A stretch of DNA of 36,957 nucleotides from JBOGFI01 sp050743365. Its GTDB lineage: Bacteria; Actinomycetota; Acidimicrobiia; IMCC26256; JACDBD01. Positions 29,239 through 36,766 of this stretch are shown here, piece after piece (within the stretch, counting starts at the first letter, position 1; each line of letters opens with the position of its first letter). The notes under the pieces were generated by a model. That model was not told where the DNA came from and did not search any database. It saw nothing but the letters and a program-made list of their open reading frames with translations. The stretch is taken from assembly GCA_050743365.1 (NCBI GenBank), contig JBOGFI010000029.1, positions 1 through 36,957 on the forward strand. Direction: 5' to 3'. The translations under genes and the position numbers were made by a program.

Positions 29239-30081
29239 GTGAGTGAACACACTGGTCTTCGTAGGTCGGCGCGCGCGCTCTGCGCGTCCGTGCTCGCGCT
29301 GGGCGCGTGCGTCGTGGCCGGGAGCGTGCCGGCGGCCGCCTTGCCCATCGATGATCCAGCGCCGCTTCCGCAGCTGCCGGTTCTGCCGGCGCCGCTTCCT
29401 CCGCCGCCCGCTCTGCCGTCGGCGCCGCTTCCTCCGCCGCCGGCACTCCCGTCGGTGCCGCTTCCTCCGCCGCCGGCACTCCCGTCGGCGCCGCTTCCTC
29501 CGCCGCCGGCACCCCCCTCGCTTCCTCCCGCGAGCCTCCCGACCGTTGCGCCCGGCCTTCCCGGTGGCGGCCTTCCCGGTGGCGGCACCTATGTGGGCAC
29601 ATCCGGCAGCGCGTTGCCTGGTCTGCCCAGCGCCGGTCTCTACGTGGGTCTGCCCGCCGACGCGTTGCACTCGTGGCACGGTGGTAGCGGCGCGGGAGAT
29701 GGGTCTGGCGGCGCGGGGGCTGGCGGCGCCGGGGCGAGCGCGAGCGGCGCGTCGGGGTCGGCGCCGGGCGATCCGGGTGACCGGACGAGTGTGCTCACCG
29801 TCCTCGGCTTGTTGGACGCGGATCCGGTGGCGGTGGCTTGCATCGCGGCTGCGAGCGCCGGCGTGCCGGCCTCGCCGTCGTGCGGCGGCCAGTTCGGCGG
29901 TGCCGGAGCATCGGCCGGGACCGCATCGGGCGGCGGCGCCGGGATCCTCGCCCTGAACGGCGCAGAGAGCCGGGCGCTGGCGGCTGCCGGCGTCACCCTG
30001 GTGGGCATCGGCGCCTTCATGGCTCGGCTCCGACGCCGGGCTGCGGACGAGCTGCTCGTCCTCGAGAACATCGGCGCCTAG
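29239..30081 (+). CDS. Secreted, C-terminally anchored proline-rich protein, paralog 2 (unknown family)
   Basis: 280 residues, with the same layout as the gene before it. The signal peptide is ARALCASVLALGACVVAGSV, near-identical even in DNA. The proline linker is longer and holds four 11-residue repeats (APLPPPPALPS type, about 51-94). A Gly/Ala/Ser-rich stretch is followed by the shared core DPGDRTSVLTVLGLLDADPV and AVACIAAASAGVPASPSC. A terminal hydrophobic helix (ALAAAGVTLVGIGAFMARL) with RRR follows. It would span or coat the wall with its core near the surface. GGGAGG lies five bases before the GTG start. Confidence 0.75.
   Translation: MSEHTGLRRSARALCASVLALGACVVAGSVPAAALPIDDPAPLPQLPVLPAPLPPPPALPSAPLPPPPALPSVPLPPPPALPSAPLPPPPAPPSLPPASLPTVAPGLPGGGLPGGGTYVGTSGSALPGLPSAGLYVGLPADALHSWHGGSGAGDGSGGAGAGGAGASASGASGSAPGDPGDRTSVLTVLGLLDADPVAVACIAAASAGVPASPSCGGQFGGAGASAGTASGGGAGILALNGAESRALAAAGVTLVGIGAFMARLRRRAADELLVLENIGA
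29389..29520 (+). repeat. Four 33-bp coding repeats (Pro-rich)
   Basis: Units start at 29389, 29422, 29455 and 29488 with period exactly 33 bp. Each encodes (A/V)PLPPPPA(L/P)PS. Units 2 to 4 differ by only a few bases, so the array is recent or kept uniform by slippage and may vary in length between strains. Confidence 0.85.
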
Positions 30082-30128
30082 ACGAAACCAACCGGCGGAG
30101 GCAGGCGCTGGCCGACGCGCGACCGTGC

Positions 30129-31394
30129 CTACGGGAGGCTGCCGGGTAGCCGCTGGAACCTGCCCTCGAACGGATCGAAGAACCTCTCCGAGAGCGGCTC
30201 GATCACGCCGTCGTCGACCTGGTTGAAGGTGACGGTGGGGTTGAACAACCGGGGCAGGAGCGGCAGGTTCTCGGGATCGAACACCGTGGTGAGTGGGGGG
30301 GTGAGACCGGCCATGGGGAGGTTCTCGAGCTCACCCATGGCGTCGAGCACCGCGCGGGCGTCGATGGTGTCGAGGCCCTTGGCCACTCGTTCGAACACCC
30401 AGGCCGCGATCCAGGAGTTGAGCGCTCCCTCGTTGGAGGCAACGTCGGGGTCGAATGCCCGCATGTCCGCGCGGAACCTCGTGATACCCGGAGCGCTCGC
30501 CGCGATCTGCGCGAACTGGCCGACGACCAGCGTCTCGTTGGTCTGGCGGAGCATGTCGTAGAGCAGTCGGCTCGTGATGAACGACGTCTGGGTCACGTGC
30601 TTGCCGCGGAAGCCCGACGCTTCGAGCTCCTCCAACAGCAGCGCCTCGCCCCGCCCGGCGAGGAAGGAGACGACGCCGTCGACGTCTTCCGCGGTGACGT
30701 CGTCGACGAAGGGTTCCAGGTCGGTCTCGTTCTGAGGGACGCGGACCACCGGCCCCGCGGAGGCAGAGGTCAGCCTCAGGCCGTTCTCGATGAGCCCGAC
30801 GACGCCGTCGGTCGAGGCGCCGAAGTCCGACACGAGGATCCCGATCCTCTCCGCGCCCTGCCGGGCGAGCAACTGCGGCATCCCGTAGAGCAGACCGGCT
30901 GTTCCCGAGCCCACTGGGAACGAGACCGGGCTGATGGCGTCGTCCGCCCGGTTGAGGGCCGGACCGATCACCGCGATGCCCGCGCCTTCGAGGACGGGCC
31001 AGACCCGATCGCTGTTGACCACGCTCATCCCGACGACCGCAGCCACTCCCTTCTCGACGGCCTCATGGGCGCACCTCTCCGCCTCGTCGGCGTCGAACAT
31101 CGTGTTGCAGGCGATCACCCGGACCTTGTGGCGCACGCCCGCGTCGTCCGCGATCCCCCCCTTGGCGTTGACCGTCACGAAGCGGGCTCGGACTCCGGCC
31201 GGCCGGGCGGCGTCCTTCGCGTTGCTCGCCGGAACCTCGAACTCGCCCATCGTCATCACCTTGATGGGCGAGCTCTGCAGCCCGCCCGGCACCATGGCCC
31301 GGGCGTCACTCGCGACCAGTTCGGGGCTCGTGAGCATCAGGGTGCCGACGAACACCACGACCACGCGTACCGGCCGCACCCCGACGTCCGTCAC
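30129..31394 (-). CDS. ABC-type substrate-binding protein, type 1 fold (branched-chain amino acid/amide type), orphan
   Basis: 421 residues. A signal-like N-terminus (VRVVVVFVGTLMLTSPELVA) precedes a type-1 periplasmic binding fold. It includes IKVMTMGEFEVPASNAKDAA, VRVIACNTMFDADEAERCAH (CDT-like motif of LivJ-type proteins), GVAAVVGMSVVNSDRVWPVL, ERIGILVSDFGASTDGVVGL, GVVSFLAGRGEALLLEELEA and NSWIAAWVFERVAKGLDTID. No lipobox is obvious, and no permease or ATPase lies next to it, so it may serve a transporter encoded elsewhere or be a sensor. GTG start with TAGGGT six bases upstream. Confidence 0.78.
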   Translation of the reverse strand: MTDVGVRPVRVVVVFVGTLMLTSPELVASDARAMVPGGLQSSPIKVMTMGEFEVPASNAKDAARPAGVRARFVTVNAKGGIADDAGVRHKVRVIACNTMFDADEAERCAHEAVEKGVAAVVGMSVVNSDRVWPVLEGAGIAVIGPALNRADDAISPVSFPVGSGTAGLLYGMPQLLARQGAERIGILVSDFGASTDGVVGLIENGLRLTSASAGPVVRVPQNETDLEPFVDDVTAEDVDGVVSFLAGRGEALLLEELEASGFRGKHVTQTSFITSRLLYDMLRQTNETLVVGQFAQIAASAPGITRFRADMRAFDPDVASNEGALNSWIAAWVFERVAKGLDTIDARAVLDAMGELENLPMAGLTPPLTTVFDPENLPLLPRLFNPTVTFNQVDDGVIEPLSERFFDPFEGRFQRLPGSLP

Positions 31395-31400
31395 ACATGC

Positions 31401-31406
31401 ACCCTA
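31401..31406 (-). promoter_or_regulatory. Leaderless promoter -10 box (TAGGGT) of the binding-protein gene
   Basis: TAGGGT, six bases (GCATGT), then the GTG at 31394, with no ribosome site. An ATG within the spacer is out of frame. Confidence 0.5.
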
Positions 31407-31551
31407 CCGGGCGGTTCCGCCGGTGATCAGTCGCGGGGGTCGGTCAGCCGCATCGAGTTCGACGATGCTGGGCGCGTGTCCCCGGATGACGCGGCGCGGA
31501 AGGTCCGCGAGCGCGACCTCGTTCGCCCGGAGCTCACCGCAGGAGCGGCGC

Positions 31552-32769
31552 TCATTCCCGGAGCTCCTCCACGACCCCGGCGACCTGCTCGACCGCCCAG
31601 GACAGGTCGTCCGCGTCGATGACGAGCGGCGGCGCCAGGCGCACCGTCCGCCCATGGGTCTCCTTCGTGAGCACCCGTCGACGGAGCAGCCGCTCGCAGG
31701 TCAGTCGTCCCATCGGCATCGACACGTCGAGCTCGACGCCCGCCCAAAGGCCGCGGCCGCGGACCTCGGCGACGCCCCGCCCGACGAGCCCGCCGAGCTC
31801 TCGGTGCAGGCGGGCGCCGAGCGTCGCGGCCCGCTCCTGGTACTCGCCGGTGCGCAGCATCGCGATCACCTCGCGGCCGATCGCGCAAGCGAGCGGGTTC
31901 CCGCCGAAAGTGCTCCCGTGCGACCCCGGCGTGAACACCTCGAGCACCCGCCAGTCGGCGACGACTGCCGACAGCGGCACGAGGCCTCCGCCGAGCGCCT
32001 TGCCGAGCACGAGCACGTCGGGGCGGACGCCCTCGTGGTCGCACGCGAGCGTCGCGCCGGTGCGGCCCAGGCCCGACTGGATCTCGTCCGCGATCAGCAG
32101 CACGCCGGCGTCGGTGCAGCTCCGGCGCAGGTCGCGGAGGTAGCCCGCGGGCGGCACGATCACCCCGGCCTCGCCCTGGACCGGCTCGACCAGCACCGCC
32201 ACCGTCGTGTCGTCGATCGCGCCGCGTACCGCGGCTGCGTCGCCGTAGGGCACGCGCACGAACCCGGGCGGGAACGGCCCGAAGTGGGCCCGGGCAGCGG
32301 GGTCGCTCGAGAACCCCACGATCGTGGTGGTCCGACCGTGGAAGTTGCCGTCGCAGACGACGATCGAGGCGCGATCCGCCGGCACGCCCTTCACCGTGTA
32401 GCCCCACCGGCGCACGGCCTTGATCGCGGTCTCGACCGCCTCCGCGCCCGTGTTCATCGGCAGCACGGCCTCCATGTGGCACAGCTCGGCCAGCTCCCGG
32501 CAGAACGGGGCGAGGTGCTCGGTGCCGAACGCACGGCTCGTCAGCGTGAGGTGCTCGAGCTGGCGGCGGGCGACCGCGACGAGCCGCGGGTGGCAGTGAC
32601 CGAAGTTGAGCGCCGAGTATGCCGACAGGCAGTCGAGGTAGCGGACGCCGGCGTCGTCCTCCACCCACGCGCCTCGGCCGCGCACGATCGTCACCGGGAG
32701 GGGCTCGTAGTTCCTGGCCGTGGCGCCGTCGTCGCGCGCGGCGGGATCGCGATGCGCGAGGAGCGTCAC
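31552..32769 (-). CDS. rocD: Ornithine aminotransferase
   Basis: 405 residues, class III PLP-dependent aminotransferase. It reads NYEPLPVTIVRGRGAWVEDD, YLDCLSAYSALNFGHCHPRL, VLPMNTGAEAVETAIKAVRR, DGNFHGRTTTIVGFS, PVQGEAGVIVPPAGYL, IADEIQSGLGRTG (PLP Asp), LVLGKALGGGLVPLSAVVAD (Schiff-base Lys) and HGSTFGGNPLACAIG. These agree closely with RocD, which converts ornithine and 2-oxoglutarate to glutamate-5-semialdehyde and glutamate. The GTG start overlaps the stop of the amidinohydrolase gene as GTGA (32766-32769), so the two enzymes are made together as consecutive steps. Confidence 0.93.
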   Translation of the reverse strand: MTLLAHRDPAARDDGATARNYEPLPVTIVRGRGAWVEDDAGVRYLDCLSAYSALNFGHCHPRLVAVARRQLEHLTLTSRAFGTEHLAPFCRELAELCHMEAVLPMNTGAEAVETAIKAVRRWGYTVKGVPADRASIVVCDGNFHGRTTTIVGFSSDPAARAHFGPFPPGFVRVPYGDAAAVRGAIDDTTVAVLVEPVQGEAGVIVPPAGYLRDLRRSCTDAGVLLIADEIQSGLGRTGATLACDHEGVRPDVLVLGKALGGGLVPLSAVVADWRVLEVFTPGSHGSTFGGNPLACAIGREVIAMLRTGEYQERAATLGARLHRELGGLVGRGVAEVRGRGLWAGVELDVSMPMGRLTCERLLRRRVLTKETHGRTVRLAPPLVIDADDLSWAVEQVAGVVEELRE

Positions 32770-33638
32770 GGGGCCGCCACCCCCCGCAGCTCGAGCGTGC
32801 AGCACTTGACGCCGCCGCCCGCCTTCAGGAACTCGGAGACGTCGATCGGGACGGGCTCGAACCCTCGGGCCCGAAGCCGGGCCGCGAGCCCGACGGCCTC
32901 GGCGGGCAGCACGACGTGGTAGCCGTCGGAGACTGCGTTCAGGCCGAGCACGAAGGCGTCGGCAGCGTCGGCGACGATCGCGTCGGGGAACATCCGCTCG
33001 AGCACGCGGCGGCTGCCGGGTGAGAACGCGGCGGGGAAGTACATGACCTCGTCGTCATCGAGGACGGCCAGCGCGGTGTCGAGGTGGTAGAGGCGGGGAT
33101 CGACGAGCCGCAGGCCGAGGACGGGCCGACCGAAGAGCTCCTGGGCCTCGGTGAGCGCCTCGGCCGCGGTGCGGATCCCCCAGCCGGCGAGGACCGCCGA
33201 GCCGGCGACCGCGAAGTCGCCGTCGCCCTCGCTCACATGACGCGCCACCCGCACGTCGGTGAAGCCGTGGGTCGCGAACCACGCCCGGTAGCAGGCCTCC
33301 TCCCCGCCGCGCTCGCGGTGGCGGAACCGCGACGCCAGGACCCGCCCGTCGACGACGACCGCGCTGTTGGCGGCGAAGACCATGTCGGGCAGCCCCTCCA
33401 CCGGCTGGATGAGCTCGACCTCGTGCCCGAGCGACCGGTACACGTCCACGAGCCGCTCCCACTGGCGCATGGCCCGGCCCCGGTCGACCGGCACCGACGG
33501 CCGCATCCAGGGGTTGATCGCGTAGACGACGTCGAAGAACTCGGGCGGGCACATGAGGAAGCGGCGCGGCCGCGACCGCCGGGACCCGCGTGCACCGGCC
33601 GGAGCGGCACCCGGGTCGGCGAGGAGCGAAGTCGCCAT
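32766..33638 (-). CDS. Amidinotransferase-fold arginine hydrolase (arginine dihydrolase/DDAH-like)
   Basis: 290 residues from the ATG at 33638, which has TATGGT seven bases upstream. Catalytic elements of the guanidine-modifying fold are N91 (MVFAANSAVVVDG), GDGDF (138-142), H185 (LYHLDTAL) and C279 (GGGVKCCTLEL). Dimethylarginine and arginine deiminase relatives usually have Asp where N91 stands. An Asn there is described for cyanobacterial arginine dihydrolase (ArgZ/AgrE), which turns arginine directly into ornithine, CO2 and ammonia. Coupling to rocD supports ornithine as product. The same trio occurs in Mycobacterium (Rv2322c-Rv2324). Exact activity is inferred. Confidence 0.78.
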   Translation of the reverse strand: MATSLLADPGAAPAGARGSRRSRPRRFLMCPPEFFDVVYAINPWMRPSVPVDRGRAMRQWERLVDVYRSLGHEVELIQPVEGLPDMVFAANSAVVVDGRVLASRFRHRERGGEEACYRAWFATHGFTDVRVARHVSEGDGDFAVAGSAVLAGWGIRTAAEALTEAQELFGRPVLGLRLVDPRLYHLDTALAVLDDDEVMYFPAAFSPGSRRVLERMFPDAIVADAADAFVLGLNAVSDGYHVVLPAEAVGLAARLRARGFEPVPIDVSEFLKAGGGVKCCTLELRGVAAP

Positions 33639-33645
33639 GATCGTG

Positions 33646-33651
33646 ACCATA
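33646..33651 (-). promoter_or_regulatory. Leaderless promoter -10 box (TATGGT) of the arginine-catabolic operon
   Basis: TATGGT, seven bases (CACGATC), then the ATG at 33638. It supports that start over the ATG at 33650, which lies inside the box. Confidence 0.5.
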
Positions 33652-33660
33652 CCGGTCCCG

Positions 33661-33688
33661 TTGCGCGCGACAATGCGTCAAGCTTGCG
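33661..33688. promoter_or_regulatory. Three phased TTGCG/ATGCG half-sites, possible Lrp operator
   Basis: TTGCG (33661-33665), ATGCG (33673-33677) and TTGCG (33684-33688) are spaced 12 and 11 bp, one helical turn each, between the divergent arginine-catabolic operon and the lrp gene. Lrp/AsnC octamers bind such repeated short sites. Function is inferred. Confidence 0.35.
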
Positions 33689-33704
33689 GAGGAGGAGCAG
33701 ATCA

Positions 33705-34157
33705 TTGCTTCGTGACCGGCTCGACCAGCAGATCGTTGCGCAGCTCGTGGAGGATGCCCGGCTCAGCTACGCCCAGGTCGGCCAGCGGGTCGGGCTGTCG
33801 GCGCCGGCGGTGAAGCGCCGGGTCGACCGCCTCCGCCGCGATGGCGTCATCCTCGGCTACACCGCGGTCATCGACCCGCGAGCTGCCGGGGGAGCGACCG
33901 AGGCGTTCGTCGAGCTGTACTGCCGGGGCCGGACGAACCCGGGCGAGATCTACGAGGCGGTGGCCCGGCACCAGCAGGTGATCGCGGCGTACACGGTCAG
34001 CGGCGAGGCGGACGCGCTCCTGCGACTGCGCGCGACCGACATGCTGGAGCTCGAGACCGTCCTGGAGCGGATCCACGCCGACGAGAACACCGAGCGCACG
34101 AAGAGCGCGATCGTGCTGTCGCGCCTCCTCGAGCGCCCGGCAGCGATCAGGGACTGA
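33705..34157 (+). CDS. Lrp/AsnC-family transcriptional regulator
   Basis: 150 residues. The N-terminal helix-turn-helix is QIVAQLVEDARLSYAQVGQR, then VGLSAPAVKRRVDRLRRDGV and ILGYTAVIDPRA. The C-terminal RAM ligand domain includes EAFVELYCRGRTNPGEIYEA, QVIAAYTVSGEADALLRLRA and LERIHADENTERTKSAIVLS. The start is TTG with GGAGGAGGAG seven bases upstream. It is divergent from the arginine hydrolase-rocD operon, the same arrangement as mycobacterial Rv2324. It is therefore the likely arginine- or ornithine-responsive regulator of that operon. Confidence 0.9.
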   Translation: MLRDRLDQQIVAQLVEDARLSYAQVGQRVGLSAPAVKRRVDRLRRDGVILGYTAVIDPRAAGGATEAFVELYCRGRTNPGEIYEAVARHQQVIAAYTVSGEADALLRLRATDMLELETVLERIHADENTERTKSAIVLSRLLERPAAIRD

Positions 34158-34176
34158 ACCGATACTCTGCGTCTCC

Positions 34177-34983
34177 ATGACCGATCGGTACGACGCCTTT
34201 CCGAGCCTCACGTTCGAGCACCTCGACCCGGGGATCCTGCGCGTCGTGCTCGACGGCCCCGGGCTCAACGCCGTCGATCACGAGGTGCACCGCGAGCTCG
34301 CCGACGTGTGGCTCACGATCGACCGCGATCCCGACGTGCGAGTCGCGATGATCGCCGGCGCCGGCAAGGCGTTCTCTGCCGGGGGAAGCTTCGAGCTCAT
34401 CGATGATCTGACCAAGGACTACGAGATGCGCACACGCGTGCTCCGCGAGGCGCGTGATCTCGTCATGAACGTCATCAACTGCTCGAAGCCGGTCGTGTCC
34501 GCCATTCACGGGCCCGCGGTCGGGGCGGGGCTCGTCGCCGGTCTGCTGGCGGACGTGTCGGTCGCTGCCCGCTCGGCCCGGATCATCGACGGCCACACCC
34601 GGCTCGGCGTCGCGGCCGGTGACCACGCCGCCATCTGCTGGCCCCTGCTGTGCGGAATGGCGAAGGCGAAGTACCACCTGCTCACCTGCGAGCCGCTCTC
34701 GGGTGAGGAGGCGGAGCGCATCGGGCTCGTGTCGCTCTGCGTCGACGACGACGAGGTGCACCCGCGGTCCCTGGCGATCGCGCGTGACCTGGCTGCCGGG
34801 GCCCAGAGCGCGATCCGCTGGACCAAGCACGCGCTCAACAACTGGTACCGGATGCTGGGGCCGGCGTTCGACGCGTCCCTGGCGCTCGAGTTCTACGGCT
34901 TGGCCGGTCCCGACGCGGCCGAGGGTCTCGCCGCCCACCGTGAGAAGCGCGCGCCGCGCTTCACCGGGCCGACGAGCGAGTAG
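34177..34983 (+). CDS. Enoyl-CoA hydratase/isomerase family (crotonase fold)
   Basis: 268 residues. Crotonase features are ILRVVLDGPGLNAVDHEVHR, VRVAMIAGAGKAFSAGGSFE (first oxyanion-hole strand), KPVVSAIHGPAVGAGLVAGL (second oxyanion-hole Gly), ARIIDGHTRLGVAAGDHAAI and EEAERIGLVSLCVDDD. The usual catalytic Glu of hydratases in the E-x-x-L-G-x-x-P region is replaced by H-T-R-L-G-V-A-A-G-D, so hydratase activity is not assured and another crotonase reaction is possible. It starts 19 bp after lrp on the same strand, with TACTCT eight bases before the ATG. Confidence 0.85.
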   Translation: MTDRYDAFPSLTFEHLDPGILRVVLDGPGLNAVDHEVHRELADVWLTIDRDPDVRVAMIAGAGKAFSAGGSFELIDDLTKDYEMRTRVLREARDLVMNVINCSKPVVSAIHGPAVGAGLVAGLLADVSVAARSARIIDGHTRLGVAAGDHAAICWPLLCGMAKAKYHLLTCEPLSGEEAERIGLVSLCVDDDEVHPRSLAIARDLAAGAQSAIRWTKHALNNWYRMLGPAFDASLALEFYGLAGPDAAEGLAAHREKRAPRFTGPTSE

Positions 34984-34988
34984 CCGGG

Positions 34989-35855
34989 ATGTCGTTCGAC
35001 CCGTTCGGGTGGTGGACACGCGAAGGCCGTGAGCACCCGTCGTCGTCGGCGGCCACGGCCCTGCCCTGGCTCGACGAGTGGGTGAAGGCGACGACGTGGT
35101 GGGTCGACCCGAGGAACTGGGCCGATCTGGCAGCCGTTCCCGGCTCGTCTCCCGACCGCGCCCTGTTCGACATCCTCGAGGGCATCGCGCGGCGGTTCAC
35201 TGGCCGTCGGGTCGAGCTCGAGCGGCGGGGCGCGGCGCTCCGGTTCGTCCTCGACTCGCTCCGCATCGAGCGGAGGTGGCCGGCAGGGAAGAGCCCGACC
35301 GGCCCCGGCGACGCGAAGGACGTCGAGGCCAGCCTCGAGGCGCACGACGTGGACTGGGCCGGGTGGACCCTCGAGAAGGTCTCCGCTGTCGTCAGGCAGC
35401 TCGCGCTGGTACCGGGACGGTCCGTCCGCCTGCGCGCGGGCGTCATCGACGTCACGGCGCGATCTACGCAGGAAGCTCTCGTCTCGGGCCTGGGACCCTC
35501 GGTCGCCGGGCGGTGGTCGCTGAAGGTCGCGGGCGACGGGCTGGTCGCCGCTCGTCGGGACGACCGGCCGCTGGAGCTCGTCGTCGAGCCCTCGCTCGTT
35601 CGCGGAGACATCCGCGTCGAGCTGCGCGCGGTTGCCTGGCGCGGGCTACGGCTGCGGGTGCCGAGCTGGCTCCGGCTGACGCGCACGCGTCCCGTGCCGC
35701 CGCTGCCGTCGGGTATGGAGCTGCTGGGGGCGTGGCCGGAGGACGGAGCCGTGACGCTCCGCCTCCGTGTGCGCGGGCTCACCGAGACGCTCGACCTCGC
35801 CCGTATCCGCGACGCGGTCTTGTGCGGGGAGCCGGTGCTCTCGGTAGGTCCCTAA
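34989..35855 (+). CDS. Unknown protein, lipid-transfer-like C-terminus possible
   Basis: 288 residues starting 5 bp after the enoyl-CoA hydratase stop, so co-transcribed. The N-terminus is Trp-rich and soluble (DPFGWWTREGREHPSSSAAT, LPWLDEWVKATTWWVDPRNW). The middle is DILEGIARRFTGRRVELERR. The C-terminal half is a series of beta strands (RLRAGVIDVTARSTQEALVS, IRVELRAVAWRGLRLRVPSW, VTLRLRVRGLTETLDLARIR) that recall LmeA/DUF2993-like lipid-binding folds, but the match is weak. There is no signal peptide. The gene ends 2 bp before the second 103-bp element. I do not recognise the family. Confidence 0.6.
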   Translation: MSFDPFGWWTREGREHPSSSAATALPWLDEWVKATTWWVDPRNWADLAAVPGSSPDRALFDILEGIARRFTGRRVELERRGAALRFVLDSLRIERRWPAGKSPTGPGDAKDVEASLEAHDVDWAGWTLEKVSAVVRQLALVPGRSVRLRAGVIDVTARSTQEALVSGLGPSVAGRWSLKVAGDGLVAARRDDRPLELVVEPSLVRGDIRVELRAVAWRGLRLRVPSWLRLTRTRPVPPLPSGMELLGAWPEDGAVTLRLRVRGLTETLDLARIRDAVLCGEPVLSVGP

Positions 35856-35857
35856 CT

Positions 35858-35960
35858 CTGGTCGCGCTCGCTCGGCGGCAGGATACCTGCCGCCGCCCTT
35901 CGGGTTGCTCGCCGCTCCCGCGCAATCCCGGCGGCGAGCCACGGGCTGGCAGGCCTTCCT
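35858..35960 (-). repeat. 103-bp dispersed element, copy 2 (inverted relative to copy 1)
   Basis: Identical at 95 of 103 positions to the reverse complement of 10090-10192. Here two hairpins are perfect: GGCGGCAGG/CCTGCCGCC (35874-35894) with an ATA loop, and GCTCGCCGC/GCGGCGAGC (35907-35939) with a 15-base loop. It exactly fills the space between two convergent genes (ends at 35855 and 35968), a terminator-like position. The function of the element is unknown. Confidence 0.75.
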
Positions 35961-35967
35961 GTCCAGG

Positions 35968-36744
35968 TCACTGCCGGGTCTGACGGACGAGCGCGCCGCC
36001 GTCGACGACGAGCGTGTGGCCGGTGACCCACGACGCGAGGTCACTGGCAAGGAAGAGCGCGGCACCGACGATGTCGTCGGGCTGGCCCAGCCGGCGCAGC
36101 GGGAGCCCAGCCGCGACCTCGCTCTCGGCGGTCTCCCAGAGCACCCGGGCGAAGTCGGTCTTCACCAGCCCCGGGGCGATGGCGTTCACCCGTACCCGCG
36201 GCCCCAACTCGGCGGCGAGGATCCGGGTCAGGTGGATGAGGCCGGCCTTGGTGGTGTTGTAGACGCCGAGCCCGCCCTCGCCCCGAAGGCCGCCGACCGA
36301 CACCACGTTGATGACTGATCCGCCCTGGTCCTGCATCCCCGTCCGCCACGCCGCCTGGGTCCACACCAGCGGACCGCGCAGGTTGACGTGCACCGTCTTG
36401 TCGAAGCGGCTGAGGTCGACGTCGATCACGGGCCCGAAGTACGGGTTGGTGGCGGCGTTGTTGACGAGGACGTCGAGCGCCCCGAACCGCTCCACCGTGG
36501 CGTGGACGCAGGCCTCCGCCTGATCGGGCTCGCCGGCGTTGGCGGCGAAGGTCGCGATCCGGTCGGCGGGCAGCGTGCTCACGGACTCGTCGAGCGCCTC
36601 CTGCTTGCGGGAGGACACCATGACGCTCGCGCCCGCAGCGCTGAACGCGGCGGCGATCGCACGCCCGATGCCGCGGGATGCCCCGGTCACTAGGGCGACC
36701 TTGCCCTCGAGGTCGATGGCAGGAGCGTCGCTATTGCCGGTCAT
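35968..36744 (-). CDS. Short-chain dehydrogenase/reductase
   Basis: 258 residues from the ATG at 36744. Classical SDR motifs are VALVTGASRGIGRAIAAAFS (TGxxxGIG), LDVLVNNAATNPYFG (NNA), SVINVVSVGG (catalytic Ser), YNTTKAG (YxxxK) and RVRVNAIAPGLVKTD. The C-terminus is GHTLVVDGGALVRQTRQ. Typical of NAD(P)-dependent 3-oxoacyl or alcohol dehydrogenases. Divergent from an enoyl-CoA hydratase, so a beta-oxidation-like setting is likely. TAGCTT lies seven bases before the ATG; the ATG at 36768 is within the opposite gene's start and less likely. Confidence 0.9.
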   Translation of the reverse strand: MTGNSDAPAIDLEGKVALVTGASRGIGRAIAAAFSAAGASVMVSSRKQEALDESVSTLPADRIATFAANAGEPDQAEACVHATVERFGALDVLVNNAATNPYFGPVIDVDLSRFDKTVHVNLRGPLVWTQAAWRTGMQDQGGSVINVVSVGGLRGEGGLGVYNTTKAGLIHLTRILAAELGPRVRVNAIAPGLVKTDFARVLWETAESEVAAGLPLRRLGQPDDIVGAALFLASDLASWVTGHTLVVDGGALVRQTRQ

Positions 36745-36751
36745 GGCCCGA

Positions 36752-36761
36752 AAGCTACCGT
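36752..36761. promoter_or_regulatory. Overlapping divergent leaderless -10 boxes
   Basis: On the minus strand TAGCTT (36757-36752) lies seven bases from the SDR ATG. On the plus strand TACCGT (36756-36761) lies five bases from the enoyl-CoA hydratase ATG. The boxes share the two bases 36756-36757. The whole intergenic region is only 22 bp. Confidence 0.45.
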
Positions 36762-36766
36762 CGGGC

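Noticed and set aside
29389..29520. Four regularly spaced 33-bp repeats that resemble a small CRISPR array
   Set aside because: There are no unique spacers, the units abut directly, and they encode an in-frame proline repeat in a secreted protein.
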